Positions 9,939 through 19,537 of a DNA stretch of 63,204 nt are shown here, one piece after another. Each line of letters opens with the position of its first letter. Positions within the stretch are counted from its first letter, which is position 1. Location of the stretch: NCBI GenBank assembly GCA_040905865.1, contig JBBDQU010000001.1, positions 1 to 63,204 on the forward strand, given 5' to 3'. A program made the translations under genes and the position numbers. The stretch is from Alphaproteobacteria bacterium. Lineage in GTDB: Bacteria > Pseudomonadota > Alphaproteobacteria > UBA8366 > GCA-2717185. A model generated the notes under the pieces. It saw only the letters and a program-made list of their open reading frames with translations. It searched no databases and was not told the DNA's origin.

Positions 9939-11345
9939 TCAGTCTTTCAGAAATTCTCTTGGGTCGGCAAGATGGCCGGTGATGGCCGCCGCCGCCGCCA
10001 TGGCCGGGCTGACCAGATGCGTAAAGCTGCCGCGTCCCTGACGGCCCTCGAAATTGCGGTTCGAGGTGGAGGCGGAACGCTGTCCCGGCTGCATCTTGTC
10101 CACATTCATGGCCAGGCACATCGAGCAACCGGGCTCCCGCCATTCGAAGCCGGCTTCCAGCAGTATCTTGTCGAGCCCTTCTTCTTCGGCCTGCAGTTTG
10201 ACCAGACCGGAGCCGGGGACGATCATTGCCTGCACGCTGCCGGCGACCTTGCGGCCTTTGGCTACTTTGGCGACCTGACGGATATCCTCGATCCGGCCAT
10301 TGGTGCAGGAACCGATGAAGACGACATCGACTTCAATGTCCTGCATCTTTGTGCCCGGAACCAGCCCCATGTATTTCAGCGCGCGCTCCATGGATTCGCG
10401 TTCGCCCTGGTTTGCCGCGTCCTTCGGGTCCGGCACGACACCGGTTATGGGCACCACGTCCTGCGGGGTCGTTCCCCAGGTCACTTTCGGCTCAATGCCG
10501 CTGATGTCGATGGTGACATCCTTGTCGTATACCGCGCCTTCGTCCGAAGGCAGCGTCTTCCAGTACGCCAGCGCCGTTTCCCAGGCCGCGCCCTTCGGCG
10601 CGAACGGCCGGCCCTTGACGTATTCGAAGGTCTTTTCATCCGGCGCGATCAGCCCGGCGCGGGCGCCGGCTTCGATCGCCATGTTGGAAATCGTCATGCG
10701 GCCTTCCATCGACAGCGCGCGGATCGCCGGCCCGGCAAATTCGATGACATGGCCGGTGCCGCCGCCAATGCCGACGGTGCCGATGATGGTGAGGACGATG
10801 TCCTTCGCGCTGCAGCCGAAGGGCAGTTCGCCCGTGACGGTCACGCGCATGTTCTTCGCGGGCGCCTGGATGAGGGTCTGCGTCGCCAGCACGTGCTCGA
10901 CTTCCGATGTGCCGATACCGAAAGCCAGCGCGCCGAAGGCGCCATGCGTGGCGGTATGGCTGTCGCCGCAGACGAGCGTATTGCCGGGATTGGTAAATCC
11001 CTGTTCCGGTCCGATCACATGGACGATGCCGTTGCGGGGGTCGTCGACCTCGAACAACTGGACACCGAATTCGGCAACATTGGCGCGCAGGGTTTCGATC
11101 TGCAGGAGCGAGTCTTCCTCGACCACCCCGCCGCGGGTCGTGGCGATGTTGTGGTCGATGACCGCCAGGGTCTTTTCCGGCTGCCGTACCTTCCGGCCCG
11201 CCGCCTTCAGGCCTTCGAAGGCCTGCGGCGTTGTGACTTCGTGAATGATGTGCTTGTCGATATACAGAAGGCTGGACCCGTCATCCTGTACGCTGACAAC
11301 GTGGCTGTCCCAGATCTTGTCGAACAATGTACGCGATTTGGCCAT
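9939..11345 (-). CDS. leuC: 3-Isopropylmalate dehydratase large subunit
   Basis: Isomerises 2-isopropylmalate to 3-isopropylmalate together with LeuD, using a [4Fe-4S] cluster. The 468-aa product has the LeuC N-terminus ([13 protein letters not shown]), [20 protein letters not shown], the cluster cysteines in [10 protein letters not shown] and CSMCLAMN, and the C-terminal [12 protein letters not shown]. All are canonical, so this is the housekeeping copy. First leu gene after rplS, separated by 193 bases in which no leucine-rich leader peptide was found. Confidence 0.96.
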   Translation of the reverse strand: MAKSRTLFDKIWDSHVVSVQDDGSSLLYIDKHIIHEVTTPQAFEGLKAAGRKVRQPEKTLAVIDHNIATTRGGVVEEDSLLQIETLRANVAEFGVQLFEVDDPRNGIVHVIGPEQGFTNPGNTLVCGDSHTATHGAFGALAFGIGTSEVEHVLATQTLIQAPAKNMRVTVTGELPFGCSAKDIVLTIIGTVGIGGGTGHVIEFAGPAIRALSMEGRMTISNMAIEAGARAGLIAPDEKTFEYVKGRPFAPKGAAWETALAYWKTLPSDEGAVYDKDVTIDISGIEPKVTWGTTPQDVVPITGVVPDPKDAANQGERESMERALKYMGLVPGTKMQDIEVDVVFIGSCTNGRIEDIRQVAKVAKGRKVAGSVQAMIVPGSGLVKLQAEEEGLDKILLEAGFEWREPGCSMCLAMNVDKMQPGQRSASTSNRNFEGRQGRGSFTHLVSPAMAAAAAITGHLADPREFLKD

Positions 11346-11474
11346 TTCGCTCCCTCATCCCGTTCCTGCCCCGAAGCAGGCATTATTACCGGAATCACAG
11401 TGATTTTTCTCTGGACATGCTGCCTGGCATAGCCTGTCGGGCGGCTGTCTCCCCCCAGCGATTTAAGCCCTGCT

Positions 11475-11493
11475 GTCCTTTCTGGCAAAGGAC
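11475..11493. terminator. Weak hairpin between rplS and leuC
   Basis: GTCCTTT 11475-11481 pairs with AAAGGAC 11487-11493 around a five-base loop, 45 bases after the rplS stop. There is no T tract, so it may only attenuate transcription between the ribosomal and leu genes, or be a processing site. Confidence 0.3.
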
Positions 11494-11538
11494 ATTATCT
11501 CATACCACCTTGAAACAGATTCACGAAATCCGTTCCAA

Positions 11539-11955
11539 TCAGCTTTCGCTGCCGGTGTCCGGCGTCCCCGAATCCTGCTGCGAACCGGCGCGGCGCGACA
11601 TGCTGCGTTCGGCAATACGGGCCGATTTGCCGCGGCGTCCGCGCAGATAATACAGTTTCGCACGGCGCACCGCACCCTGCCGCACGACCTCGATCTGGTC
11701 AATCCGGGGGCTGTAAAGCGGGAAAATACGCTCCACCCCTTCGCCATAGCTGATCTTGCGCACCGTAAAGGCGCTGTTGAGGCCCGCATTCTTGCGTGCG
11801 ATGCACATGCCCTCGAAGACCTGAACGCGTTCGCGCGTTCCTTCGATGACCTTCACATGGACGCGCAATGTGTCGCCGGCCTGAAAATCCGGAACCGCGC
11901 GGGTTTCGGTCAGCGTCTCGACCTGCTCTTTTTCGAGTTGTTCGATGATATTCAT
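11539..11955 (-). CDS. rplS: 50S ribosomal protein L19
   Basis: Large-subunit protein at the 30S-50S interface. The 138-aa product starts [11 protein letters not shown] and has the typical [27 protein letters not shown] and [12 protein letters not shown] blocks, followed by [15 protein letters not shown]. About 20 extra C-terminal residues (acidic, Ser/Gly-rich) exceed the Escherichia coli length, as often in alphaproteobacteria. It overlaps trmD by four bases. Confidence 0.97.
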   Translation of the reverse strand: MNIIEQLEKEQVETLTETRAVPDFQAGDTLRVHVKVIEGTRERVQVFEGMCIARKNAGLNSAFTVRKISYGEGVERIFPLYSPRIDQIEVVRQGAVRRAKLYYLRGRRGKSARIAERSMSRRAGSQQDSGTPDTGSES

Positions 11956-12668
11956 GGATTTGTCCTCGTTTGCTTCGCCCGTTCGACGTACCGGTCCCAG
12001 AGGTCCGGGCGCCGCTCGCGCGTGATACGTTCCGCCTGGGCCAACCGCCAGGCACGAATTTTTTCATGATGGCCGGAAAGCAGTATTTCCGGCGTGTTCC
12101 GTCCGCGCCATTGCGCCGGCCGGGTATATTGCGGGTATTCGAGCAGCCCCTGCGCGAAGCTTTCCTCGACAAGTGAATCCGCGGCGCCCATGACACCGGG
12201 AAGCAGTCTTACACAGGCGTCAATCAGGGCGATAGCCGCCGGCTCGCCGCCGGACAGCACGAAATCGCCGACGCTGATTTCCTGGAAACGGTATTCCTCG
12301 ATCAGCCTTTCGTCGATGCCTTCGAAACGTCCGCAAAGCAGCGTCGCACCGGGTCCTTCGGCAAGCGATGCCGCGGTTGCCTGATCGAACGGTTTGCCGC
12401 GCGGCGTCAGGTAGATGACCGGTCCCGGCGCATCGGCGACCGAATCCAGCGCGTCTTCCAGCACATCGGCCCGCATCACCATGCCGGGGCCGCCGCCGAA
12501 CGGTGAATCGTCCACCGTGCGATGGGCATCGGTGGCAAAGTCCCGAATGTCGATGGCCTGCAGGCTCCAGTGCCCTTCTTCCAGCGCACGGCCGGCAAGC
12601 GAATGACCGAGCGGTCCCGGAAACATGTCGGGGAAAATGGTCAGCACGCGGGCGGTCCAGATACTCAT
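11952..12668 (-). CDS. trmD: tRNA (guanine37-N1)-methyltransferase
   Basis: Methylates G37 next to the anticodon using S-adenosylmethionine, preventing +1 frameshifting. The 238-aa SPOUT-family protein shows the trefoil-knot cofactor site [16 protein letters not shown] and [15 protein letters not shown], and the N-terminal [14 protein letters not shown]. It is coupled to rimM upstream and rplS downstream by ATGA overlaps, the conserved rpsP-rimM-trmD-rplS order. Confidence 0.97.
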   Translation of the reverse strand: MSIWTARVLTIFPDMFPGPLGHSLAGRALEEGHWSLQAIDIRDFATDAHRTVDDSPFGGGPGMVMRADVLEDALDSVADAPGPVIYLTPRGKPFDQATAASLAEGPGATLLCGRFEGIDERLIEEYRFQEISVGDFVLSGGEPAAIALIDACVRLLPGVMGAADSLVEESFAQGLLEYPQYTRPAQWRGRNTPEILLSGHHEKIRAWRLAQAERITRERRPDLWDRYVERAKQTRTNP

Positions 12669-13204
12669 TGGTCTGTATCCTCTTCCCCGCGCGCCTCGAT
12701 TTCCGTTGGCGGGACGACGGTGATCCGGCCTGCCTCCAGGTCGATATCCGGCACCACGGCATGGGTAAACGGCAATACCGCGACGCCGCCGGCATCGAGA
12801 ATGAGTTCTATCACGTCGCCCGCGCCGAAATCATACAGCGCGCGCACGGCGCCATACGGCGTGCCGTCCGACAGGACAACGGGCAGGCCGATCAGGTCCG
12901 CGTGGTAGAATTCTTCCTCTTCGGGTTCCGGCAATGCGTCGCGATCGACATAGAGTTCGATCCCGCGCAGCGTTTCCGCCGCATTGCGGTCGATGATTCC
13001 GGATACCCTTGCCAGCAGAACCCCCTTTGCCGAGCCGGTGAGCTCAAGCCGGAATTCGCGACTGCCATTGGCGTCGGTCAGCGGCCCATAGGCGGCAATA
13101 TCGGTCGGTTCCGCGGTGAAACTTTTCACCCGGACCTGACCACGAATGCCCTGCGCGCCGGTAATGACCCCGACACAGACCTTCGTTTCCGCCATTTTTG
13201 CCAT
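12665..13204 (-). CDS. rimM: 16S rRNA processing/maturation factor RimM
   Basis: Assists 30S head assembly by binding S19. The 179-aa product has the N-terminal [21 protein letters not shown] barrel domain and a PRC-barrel second half with [14 protein letters not shown]. The frame could begin at a GTG (13216) or an ATG at 13195; the ATG at 13204 was chosen as a compromise. It lies about 24 bases after rpsP and overlaps trmD by four bases. Confidence 0.92.
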   Translation of the reverse strand: MAKMAETKVCVGVITGAQGIRGQVRVKSFTAEPTDIAAYGPLTDANGSREFRLELTGSAKGVLLARVSGIIDRNAAETLRGIELYVDRDALPEPEEEEFYHADLIGLPVVLSDGTPYGAVRALYDFGAGDVIELILDAGGVAVLPFTHAVVPDIDLEAGRITVVPPTEIEARGEEDTDQ

Positions 13205-13228
13205 CTGACTGCTCACCGGAACCTGCCG

Positions 13229-13696
13229 TTACTCTGCCTTGGCTTCTTCGGCGGCTTCTTCCGCAGGCGCTTCCTCAGCCGGCGCCTCTTCCGCCGGTGC
13301 TTCGGCGGCGGCCCTGGCGGCTTCCTCTGCTGCCTTGGCGGCTTCCGCTGCCTTGGCGGCCGAATCCGCCGCTTCCTTCAGCCGTTCCTGCGCCTTGGCC
13401 TTCGGCAGGTGCTGCTTGGTCTGATTTGTCGAAAACGCCGGCATCGGAATGATGTCGGCCCGGCCCAGGAACCGGGCAACCCGGTCGGATGGCAATGCGC
13501 CGACCGACAGCCAGTGCCGGATGCGTTCTTCGAGAAGCTGGATACGGTCGGGATTATCCTTGGCCAGCATCGGATCGTAGCTGCCGACCTTTTCGATATA
13601 GCGGCCATCCCGCGGCATGCGCGAGTCGGCAATGACAATGCGGTAATACGGGCGCTTCTTGGCACCACCGCGGGCGAGTCTGATTCTCAGCGCCAT
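13229..13696 (-). CDS. rpsP: 30S ribosomal protein S16 with long Ala/Glu-rich tail
   Basis: The first 80 or so residues are a canonical S16 ([34 protein letters not shown]). The total of 155 aa is nearly twice the Escherichia coli length (82 aa). The rest is a low-complexity extension: a Lys/Ala-rich helix-like part, then a tandem EEAPA-type repeat ending in acidic residues. The matching DNA (13245-13305) is a run of roughly 15-base repeats. Such extensions occur in alphaproteobacteria, but this one is long. Confidence 0.96.
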   Translation of the reverse strand: MALRIRLARGGAKKRPYYRIVIADSRMPRDGRYIEKVGSYDPMLAKDNPDRIQLLEERIRHWLSVGALPSDRVARFLGRADIIPMPAFSTNQTKQHLPKAKAQERLKEAADSAAKAAEAAKAAEEAARAAAEAPAEEAPAEEAPAEEAAEEAKAE

Positions 13697-13788
13697 ACTT
13701 TTCGTCTCCTTAACGTTTAAACCTTGCTGGGTGTTGGTATCGTTCGAACGCCGCCACCGGCGGCCGTGAAATCGTTGCGTGGAAACCG

Positions 13789-15141
13789 TTACATGCGTGG
13801 CAGGAGCCCCTCGATGCCGTGCCGCATCAGGCCCTTCTTGCCCATCTTGTTTACCCGCTTCATCATTTTCTGCATCGTCATGAACTGCTTCAGCAGCTTG
13901 TTGACGTCCTGGATCGATGTCCCGGATCCCGCCGCAATGCGTTTCTTGCGCGATGCATGAATGACCTTGGGCTGGAGGCGTTCCTTGCGGGTCATCGACG
14001 ATATGATGGCTTCCTGCCGCAGGATCGCCCTGTCATCGATATTCTGTTTTGCCATTGCCGCCTTGGCCTTGGCGACGCCGGGCAACAGTTCCAGCATGCC
14101 GGAAATGCCGCCCATCTTGCGCATCTGGCTCAGCTGCTTGGCCATGTCGTTCAGGTCGAATTCACCCTTCCGCATCTTTTTGGCGAGCGCTTCGGCTTCG
14201 TCCTGCTGGATGCCTTCGGCGGCTTTCTCCACCAGGCTGACGACGTCGCCCATGCCAAGGATGCGGCCGGCGATCCGGTCGGGATGGAAATCCTCCAGTG
14301 CCTCAAGGGTCTCGCCGGTACCGATCAGCTTGATCGGGCAGCCGGTCACGGCCCGCATCGACAACGCGCCGCCGCCGCGTGAGTCGCCATCGACCCGTGT
14401 CAGCACGATACCGGTGAGCGGCAGGCGCGCCTTGAACCCTTCCGCGACGTTGACCGCGTCCTGGCCGGTCATGGCGTCCGCCACCAGCAGAATTTCATGC
14501 GGCCTGACCGCGGTCTGGACCGCGGCGACTTCGTCCATCAACCCCTGGTCGATCTGCAGCCGGCCGGCGGTGTCATACAGGATGACGTCATATCCGCCGA
14601 AACGCGCCGCGTCGCCGGCGCGTTTGGCGATTTCGACGGGGCGCTGACCGGCGACGATCGGCAGCGTCGATACGCCCGCCTGTTCGCCCAGCACCTTCAA
14701 CTGTTCCTGGGCGGCCGGCCGCCGGGTATCCAGCGAGGCCATCAGGACCTTCTTGCGGTCGCGGTTCTGCAGGCGCGCGGCGATCTTGGCGGTTGTTGTC
14801 GTCTTGCCGGACCCCTGCAGCCCGACCATCATGATCCCCACCGGCGCCGGTGCGTTCAGGTCAAGTCCCGTGGAATCCGCGCCCAGTGTCGCGACAAGTT
14901 CGTCATGGACGATCTTGATGACCATCTGGCCCGGCGTGACAGAGCGGATGACCTCTTGGCCGACCGTGCTTTCCTTTACCCGGTCGATGAAACTGCGCAC
15001 GACCGGCAGCGCCACGTCGGCTTCCAGCAGCGCCACGCGGACATCGCGCATCGCCGCGTCGATGTCGGCGACGCTTAACGCGCCCCGGCCTCGAAGCTTC
15101 CCGAACACATCGCTCAAACGACCTGAAAGCGACTCGAACAT
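13789..15141 (-). CDS. ffh: Signal recognition particle protein Ffh
   Basis: GTPase that binds signal peptides with 4.5S RNA and delivers ribosomes to FtsY. The 450-aa product has the NG domain ([16 protein letters not shown]-loop near residue 107, [30 protein letters not shown]) and the Met-rich M domain from about residue 300 ([16 protein letters not shown], then [15 protein letters not shown]). It heads the minus-strand rpsP cluster. Its receptor gene ftsY lies 2.3 kb away on the other strand. Confidence 0.97.
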   Translation of the reverse strand: MFESLSGRLSDVFGKLRGRGALSVADIDAAMRDVRVALLEADVALPVVRSFIDRVKESTVGQEVIRSVTPGQMVIKIVHDELVATLGADSTGLDLNAPAPVGIMMVGLQGSGKTTTTAKIAARLQNRDRKKVLMASLDTRRPAAQEQLKVLGEQAGVSTLPIVAGQRPVEIAKRAGDAARFGGYDVILYDTAGRLQIDQGLMDEVAAVQTAVRPHEILLVADAMTGQDAVNVAEGFKARLPLTGIVLTRVDGDSRGGGALSMRAVTGCPIKLIGTGETLEALEDFHPDRIAGRILGMGDVVSLVEKAAEGIQQDEAEALAKKMRKGEFDLNDMAKQLSQMRKMGGISGMLELLPGVAKAKAAMAKQNIDDRAILRQEAIISSMTRKERLQPKVIHASRKKRIAAGSGTSIQDVNKLLKQFMTMQKMMKRVNKMGKKGLMRHGIEGLLPRM

Positions 15142-15373
15142 GACACCCTCAAAACGGTTCCGTCACGGCAAACGCAAAACGCGCCAGTGCGCGATACTCG
15201 CGGACTGGCGGAGCCCCTTGGGGCCGGAAACACTGCGTTTCCCGAAAGAATGGGCGCTTGTACGCCCCGCATCGGGGCAAGTCAAGCATCTGATAGGCAA
15301 TCGACTTTGGCCAAATCGGGTGGACATGCCCATGTTGCAGGCCATATAAGGCGGCGAACGCGGATAAGTGACA

Positions 15374-16204
15374 ATGATACCGTTTACCAAGATGCACGGC
15401 CTGGGTAATGATTGCGTCATCATCGATGTGCGCGACGAACCCGTTACGCTGTCCGCTGACCAGGTCAGGCTGATCGCCGACCGGCGGCATGGCGTCGGCT
15501 GCGACCAGCTTGTCCTGCTGGAGCCGCCGAAGAACGGCGATGCCGATGTTTTCCTGCGGTTCTACAATTCGGACGGCAGCGAATCCGGCGCCTGCGGCAA
15601 CGCAACACGCTGTATCGCGGCGCGGCTGATGCAGGCGCGGCAGAACAATACAATCACGTTGCAGAGCGCCGCCGGCCTGTTGCCGGCTTATGTGGATGCG
15701 CGCGGGCAGGTCGCGGTCGATATGGGGGAAGCGCAACTGGACTGGCGCTGTATTCCGCTCAGTCGGGAGGTGGATACGCTGGCGCTCGACTTCGCGGCCG
15801 GGCCTTACAGCCAGCCCGCGGCGGTGGGCATGGGTAATCCCCATTGCGTGTTTTTCGTCGATGACGCGGAAGCGGTTGAACTGGCGACGCTGGGTCCGCG
15901 GGTGGAACACGATCCCCTGTTTCCCGAGCGCACCAATGTCGAATTCGTGACCGTGCTGGACCGGAACCGTGTCCGGATGCGCGTCTGGGAGCGGGGGGCC
16001 GGGATTACCCGGGCCTGCGGGTCGGGCGCCTGCGCGGTTGCCGTGGCGGCGTCGCGTCGCGGCCTGACGGATCGCAGGGTCGAAGTGATCCTGGACGGCG
16101 GCTCTTTGTTCATCGAGTGGCGCGATGACAATCATGTGGTGATGAGCGGCCCGGTCGCCTTTGTCTACACGGGCGTTCTGGACGATGCGGTGGGCACGGC
16201 ATGA
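15374..16204 (+). CDS. dapF: Diaminopimelate epimerase
   Basis: Converts LL- to meso-diaminopimelate for peptidoglycan and lysine. The 276-aa product has both catalytic cysteines in family context: SGACGNATRC and GITRACGSGACA, plus N-terminal FTKMHGLGNDCVIID. A GTG two codons upstream (15368) could also start it; ATG 15374 gives the usual MIPFTKMHG. It overlaps mtaB by four bases (ATGA). Confidence 0.96.
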   Translation: MIPFTKMHGLGNDCVIIDVRDEPVTLSADQVRLIADRRHGVGCDQLVLLEPPKNGDADVFLRFYNSDGSESGACGNATRCIAARLMQARQNNTITLQSAAGLLPAYVDARGQVAVDMGEAQLDWRCIPLSREVDTLALDFAAGPYSQPAAVGMGNPHCVFFVDDAEAVELATLGPRVEHDPLFPERTNVEFVTVLDRNRVRMRVWERGAGITRACGSGACAVAVAASRRGLTDRRVEVILDGGSLFIEWRDDNHVVMSGPVAFVYTGVLDDAVGTA

Positions 16205-17451
16205 GGACGGGCCAGCGCCAGGAACCGGAAATCGTCACGTTCGGCTGTCGGCTGAACGCCTTTGAATCCGAAGTCATCCGCGACTGCGTGTCCGACCGCG
16301 GCAACGCGATCATTTTCAATACCTGCGCCGTCACGGCGGAAGCCGAACGCCAGGCCCGGCAGGCGATCCGCAAGGCGCGGCGCGCCAATCCTGACGCTGA
16401 AATTATCGTGACCGGTTGCGCGGCGCAGGTGAACGCGGCAGCCTTCGCGGCGATGCCCGAAGTCGACAGGGTGCTTGGTAATGCGGAAAAACTGCGGCCC
16501 GAATCCTATATCGCCAACATGCGCGTGCAGGTCGGCGACATCATGCAGGCGCGCGAAACGGCGGGGCATCTGATCGAGGGTTTCGACGGTCGCGCCCGCG
16601 CCTTCGTGCAGGTTCAGCAGGGTTGCGATCATCGCTGCACCTTCTGCATCATTCCGTTCGGGCGCGGCAACAGCCGCTCGGTACCCATCGGCGAAATCGT
16701 TACGCAGGTCCGGCAACTTGTCGAAAACGGATATCGCGAAATTGTCCTGACCGGGGTGGATATAACGTCTTACGGGACGGACCTGCCCGGCCGCCCGGCG
16801 CTGGGGCAAATGGCGCGCCGGTTGCTGCAAAATGTGCCCGAATTGCCGCGCCTGCGCATTTCATCGATTGACTGTATCGAAATCGACGCCGACCTGTTGC
16901 GGCTGATTGAAAACGAACCGCGTCTGATGCCGCATTTTCACCTGTCGTTGCAATCGGGCGACGACATGATACTGAAGCGCATGAAGCGGCGGCACGGCCG
17001 CGACGAAGCGATTGCCATCTGTGACCGCATCCGCGCAGCGCGTCCCGATGTGGTGCTGGGCGCGGACCTGATCGCCGGATTCCCGACCGAAACCGATGAC
17101 ATGTTCCGGCGGTCATACGATCTGATCGAGGAATGCGGGCTGACATGGCTGCATGTCTTTCCCTATTCGGCCCGGCCCGGCACGCCGGCGGCGCGGATGC
17201 CGCAGGTCGACATGATCGTGCGGCGCGAACGCGCCCGACTGCTTCGCGAGGCCGGCGACGCGGCGGCGGCGCGGTTCCTGGACAGCAGGATCGGGCGGGA
17301 CGCTTCGGTGCTGGTGGAGCAGGACGACGTTGGCCGCACCGAACATTATGCGCCGATCCTGTGCGAATCCGGCCTGCCGAACGGCAGCATGGCGACGTTA
17401 CGGGTCACGGGCCGCGACGGCGCGCAATTGACAGGCAGGCTGGCGGCATGA
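16201..17451 (+). CDS. mtaB: tRNA t6A37 methylthiotransferase MtaB
   Basis: Radical-SAM enzyme that converts N6-threonylcarbamoyladenosine at position 37 of ANN-decoding tRNAs to ms2t6A. The 416-aa product has the N-terminal UPF0004 domain with cluster cysteines (FGCRLN, FNTCAV, VTGCAAQ), the radical-SAM motif CDHRCTFC near residue 142, and the MtaB-typical GVDITSYG and HFHLSLQSGDD. It is coupled to dapF and ftsY by four-base overlaps on each side. Confidence 0.95.
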   Translation: MRTGQRQEPEIVTFGCRLNAFESEVIRDCVSDRGNAIIFNTCAVTAEAERQARQAIRKARRANPDAEIIVTGCAAQVNAAAFAAMPEVDRVLGNAEKLRPESYIANMRVQVGDIMQARETAGHLIEGFDGRARAFVQVQQGCDHRCTFCIIPFGRGNSRSVPIGEIVTQVRQLVENGYREIVLTGVDITSYGTDLPGRPALGQMARRLLQNVPELPRLRISSIDCIEIDADLLRLIENEPRLMPHFHLSLQSGDDMILKRMKRRHGRDEAIAICDRIRAARPDVVLGADLIAGFPTETDDMFRRSYDLIEECGLTWLHVFPYSARPGTPAARMPQVDMIVRRERARLLREAGDAAAARFLDSRIGRDASVLVEQDDVGRTEHYAPILCESGLPNGSMATLRVTGRDGAQLTGRLAA

Positions 17452-18380
17452 CCGGAACAAGCTGGCTGGGCCGCCTTAAAGCCGGGCTGTCGAAATCATC
17501 CTCCAAGCTGGTTGGCGGCATTTCCGGCATTTTCACCAGGCGCAAGCTGGATGCGGCGGCGCTGGAGGAACTGGAAGACCTGCTTATTACGGCCGATCTG
17601 GGCCCCGCGACGGCGGCACGATTGACCGCCAGCCTGGCAGCGACGCGTTTCGACAGGGAAGTCAGCGATCACGAGGTTCGTGCGGCGCTGGCCGAAGGTA
17701 TCGCGGCCATACTGAACCCGGTGGCGGTGCCGTTGGGCATTGTTCCCGGCCGCCGGCCGCATGTGGTGCTGGTTGTCGGCGTGAACGGCAGCGGCAAGAC
17801 CACGACAATCGGCAAGATGGCGCAGCAGTATAAGGACGAAGGCTATAATGTGATGCTGGCTGCGGGCGATACATTCCGTGCGGCGGCTGTTTCGCAACTG
17901 CAGATCTGGGGCGAGCGGGCGGGTTGCCGCGTCATCGCCGGCAAGCAGGGCGGCGATGCCGCGGGCCTGGCCTTCGATGCGTTGCAGACCGCGAAGGCCG
18001 AAGGCGCGGATATCCTGCTGATCGATACCGCCGGCCGGTTGCAGAACCGGAAGGACCTGATGGCCGGCCTGGAAAAAATCAACCGCGTGATAAAGAAGCT
18101 GGATCCCGATGCGCCGCATGACTGCATCCTGGTGCTGGATGCGACGGTCGGGCAGAACGCACACAGCCAGGTTGAAATCTTCCGGGACATGGTCGCGGTG
18201 ACCGGGCTGGTGGTGACGAAACTGGACGGGTCGGCCAAGGGCGGGGTGCTGGTCGCGCTGGCGGAAAAATTCGGATTGCCGGTGCACGCCATTGGCGTCG
18301 GCGAAGGCGCCGAGGATCTGAGACCCTTTGAAGCGGCAGCCTATGCCCGGGACCTCATGGGGCTGGACGCCGAAGCCTGA
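17448..18380 (+). CDS. ftsY: Signal recognition particle receptor FtsY
   Basis: SRP receptor GTPase at the inner membrane. The 310-aa product lacks the long acidic A domain of Escherichia coli and begins almost directly with the N domain, as in many alphaproteobacteria. Motifs: GVNGSGKTTTIGKMA P-loop, AGDTFRAAAVSQL, DTAGRLQN, TKLDGSAKGG, and the C-terminal GVGEGAEDLRPF. The start is the ATG at 17448 that overlaps the mtaB stop; the longer open frame upstream is a shadow of mtaB. Confidence 0.97.
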   Translation: MTGTSWLGRLKAGLSKSSSKLVGGISGIFTRRKLDAAALEELEDLLITADLGPATAARLTASLAATRFDREVSDHEVRAALAEGIAAILNPVAVPLGIVPGRRPHVVLVVGVNGSGKTTTIGKMAQQYKDEGYNVMLAAGDTFRAAAVSQLQIWGERAGCRVIAGKQGGDAAGLAFDALQTAKAEGADILLIDTAGRLQNRKDLMAGLEKINRVIKKLDPDAPHDCILVLDATVGQNAHSQVEIFRDMVAVTGLVVTKLDGSAKGGVLVALAEKFGLPVHAIGVGEGAEDLRPFEAAAYARDLMGLDAEA

Positions 18381-18417
18381 TCCGGGGCAGGGCTTGTGCC
18401 GCCGCGAAGTTGCCTGC

Positions 18418-19461
18418 CTACCACTGGGAGCCGATTTTTTCGATATCGACCGTCTGTTTCACCTGGGCGGCCAGCAGCCAATCGTCGGTCTGCATGTATC
18501 GCGGTGCGAGGAAACGGTATGTGTCGCGCATCAGGTCCGGCGTGTCGGCGGAAATTATTCCTGACTGCCGATCCCAGGCGCGCAACACGTCATCCCATGC
18601 GACCATGCGACGGTTGACCGAGTCGCGGACTCCCCGAATGTATTCCTTTTGTGCGTGGATGTTCTGGAGCATGCTGATGATTTCGTTCGTCTGACCGTCT
18701 GCCAAAGCGAATTCACGCTCGAATTCCCTGGCCGCGATCGAAGTCAGTTTGGTGACCGATGTGGCGGTATCGAGGAGGCTGCGTTGCTTTGCGGATGCAT
18801 GCCGGACACGTTTTACCTTCGCCTCCATGGCCAGCACACTGCGGAACCGGTCGCGCAGTTTTTCGATATAGGCGAGTTCATAGGCCAGTTCCTCGATCAG
18901 GTCGACGACCATGTCCCTGGTGGCGTTCGGATTATCCAGTGCTGCGGCAGCTTGTTCGAACGCTGCGTTGATTTTTGCCTTTATCTGCGGGTCGTCGGCG
19001 ATCCGGATCAGTTCCCGTGGCTCAGTAATCCGGTTTTCGTCGCCCGAGACCCAGGACACGAGCTTCATGCAGACCCGCTGCTTTGCGATGGTTCGATGTT
19101 CTGCACTGACGTCCCAGGACGCTTCGCCGGTCAGCAACTCTTTGGGAAACGTGTCGCCCGGCATCAGTATCTTTACGTAATCCAGGCCTGCCGCCACCAT
19201 TTCCAGCATCGCGAAGTCCGCAGAGTTCTCCTTGATACCGAATTCCCGGCAAATTCCCTTGATCGGCAGGGTGATCTCCTCACCGCCCAGATTGAGAATG
19301 AACACGGGCTCCTCGGTCAGGGGCGATTTACGAAAATAGGATCCGTCGACCGACGTAAAAAATTTCTGCTCGAATTTAACTGAAGTAATAGCGCCGTAAC
19401 TATCCTGCACGGAGTTCGTCCTGCTCGCTGCCGCTTGTATGGGGCAAAGAATACGGTCCAT
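18418..19461 (-). CDS. Hypothetical protein, partly coiled-coil
   Basis: 347-aa soluble protein with no signal peptide or membrane helix. The first third is mixed alpha/beta in appearance (FTSVDGSYFRKS, VFILNLGGEEITLPI). The middle, about residues 165-290, is rich in Glu, Ala, Lys and Leu and likely helical or coiled-coil, with a run of charged heptads around AYIEKLRDRFRSVL. The Trp-rich C-terminus ends DWLLAAQVKQTVDIEKIGSQW. No family is recognised. Convergent with ftsY (37 bases apart); composition and codon use match the neighbours, so it is a real gene. Confidence 0.8.
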   Translation of the reverse strand: MDRILCPIQAAASRTNSVQDSYGAITSVKFEQKFFTSVDGSYFRKSPLTEEPVFILNLGGEEITLPIKGICREFGIKENSADFAMLEMVAAGLDYVKILMPGDTFPKELLTGEASWDVSAEHRTIAKQRVCMKLVSWVSGDENRITEPRELIRIADDPQIKAKINAAFEQAAAALDNPNATRDMVVDLIEELAYELAYIEKLRDRFRSVLAMEAKVKRVRHASAKQRSLLDTATSVTKLTSIAAREFEREFALADGQTNEIISMLQNIHAQKEYIRGVRDSVNRRMVAWDDVLRAWDRQSGIISADTPDLMRDTYRFLAPRYMQTDDWLLAAQVKQTVDIEKIGSQW

Positions 19462-19537
19462 GGACTAAAAAAAATTAATGGCGCGAAAACGGGACTGTCG
19501 CGACCGGATTCCCGTGATGCCGGATCGGGTTGCCGGG

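Noticed and set aside
9933-11432. 499-codon plus-strand open frame opposite leuC
   Set aside because: Antisense shadow of a certain gene; no domain-like sequence.
11346-11538. Leucine-rich leader peptide and attenuator before leuC
   Set aside because: A ten-codon frame exists (starting around 11495 on the minus strand) but contains no Leu codons, and no terminator/antiterminator pair was found.
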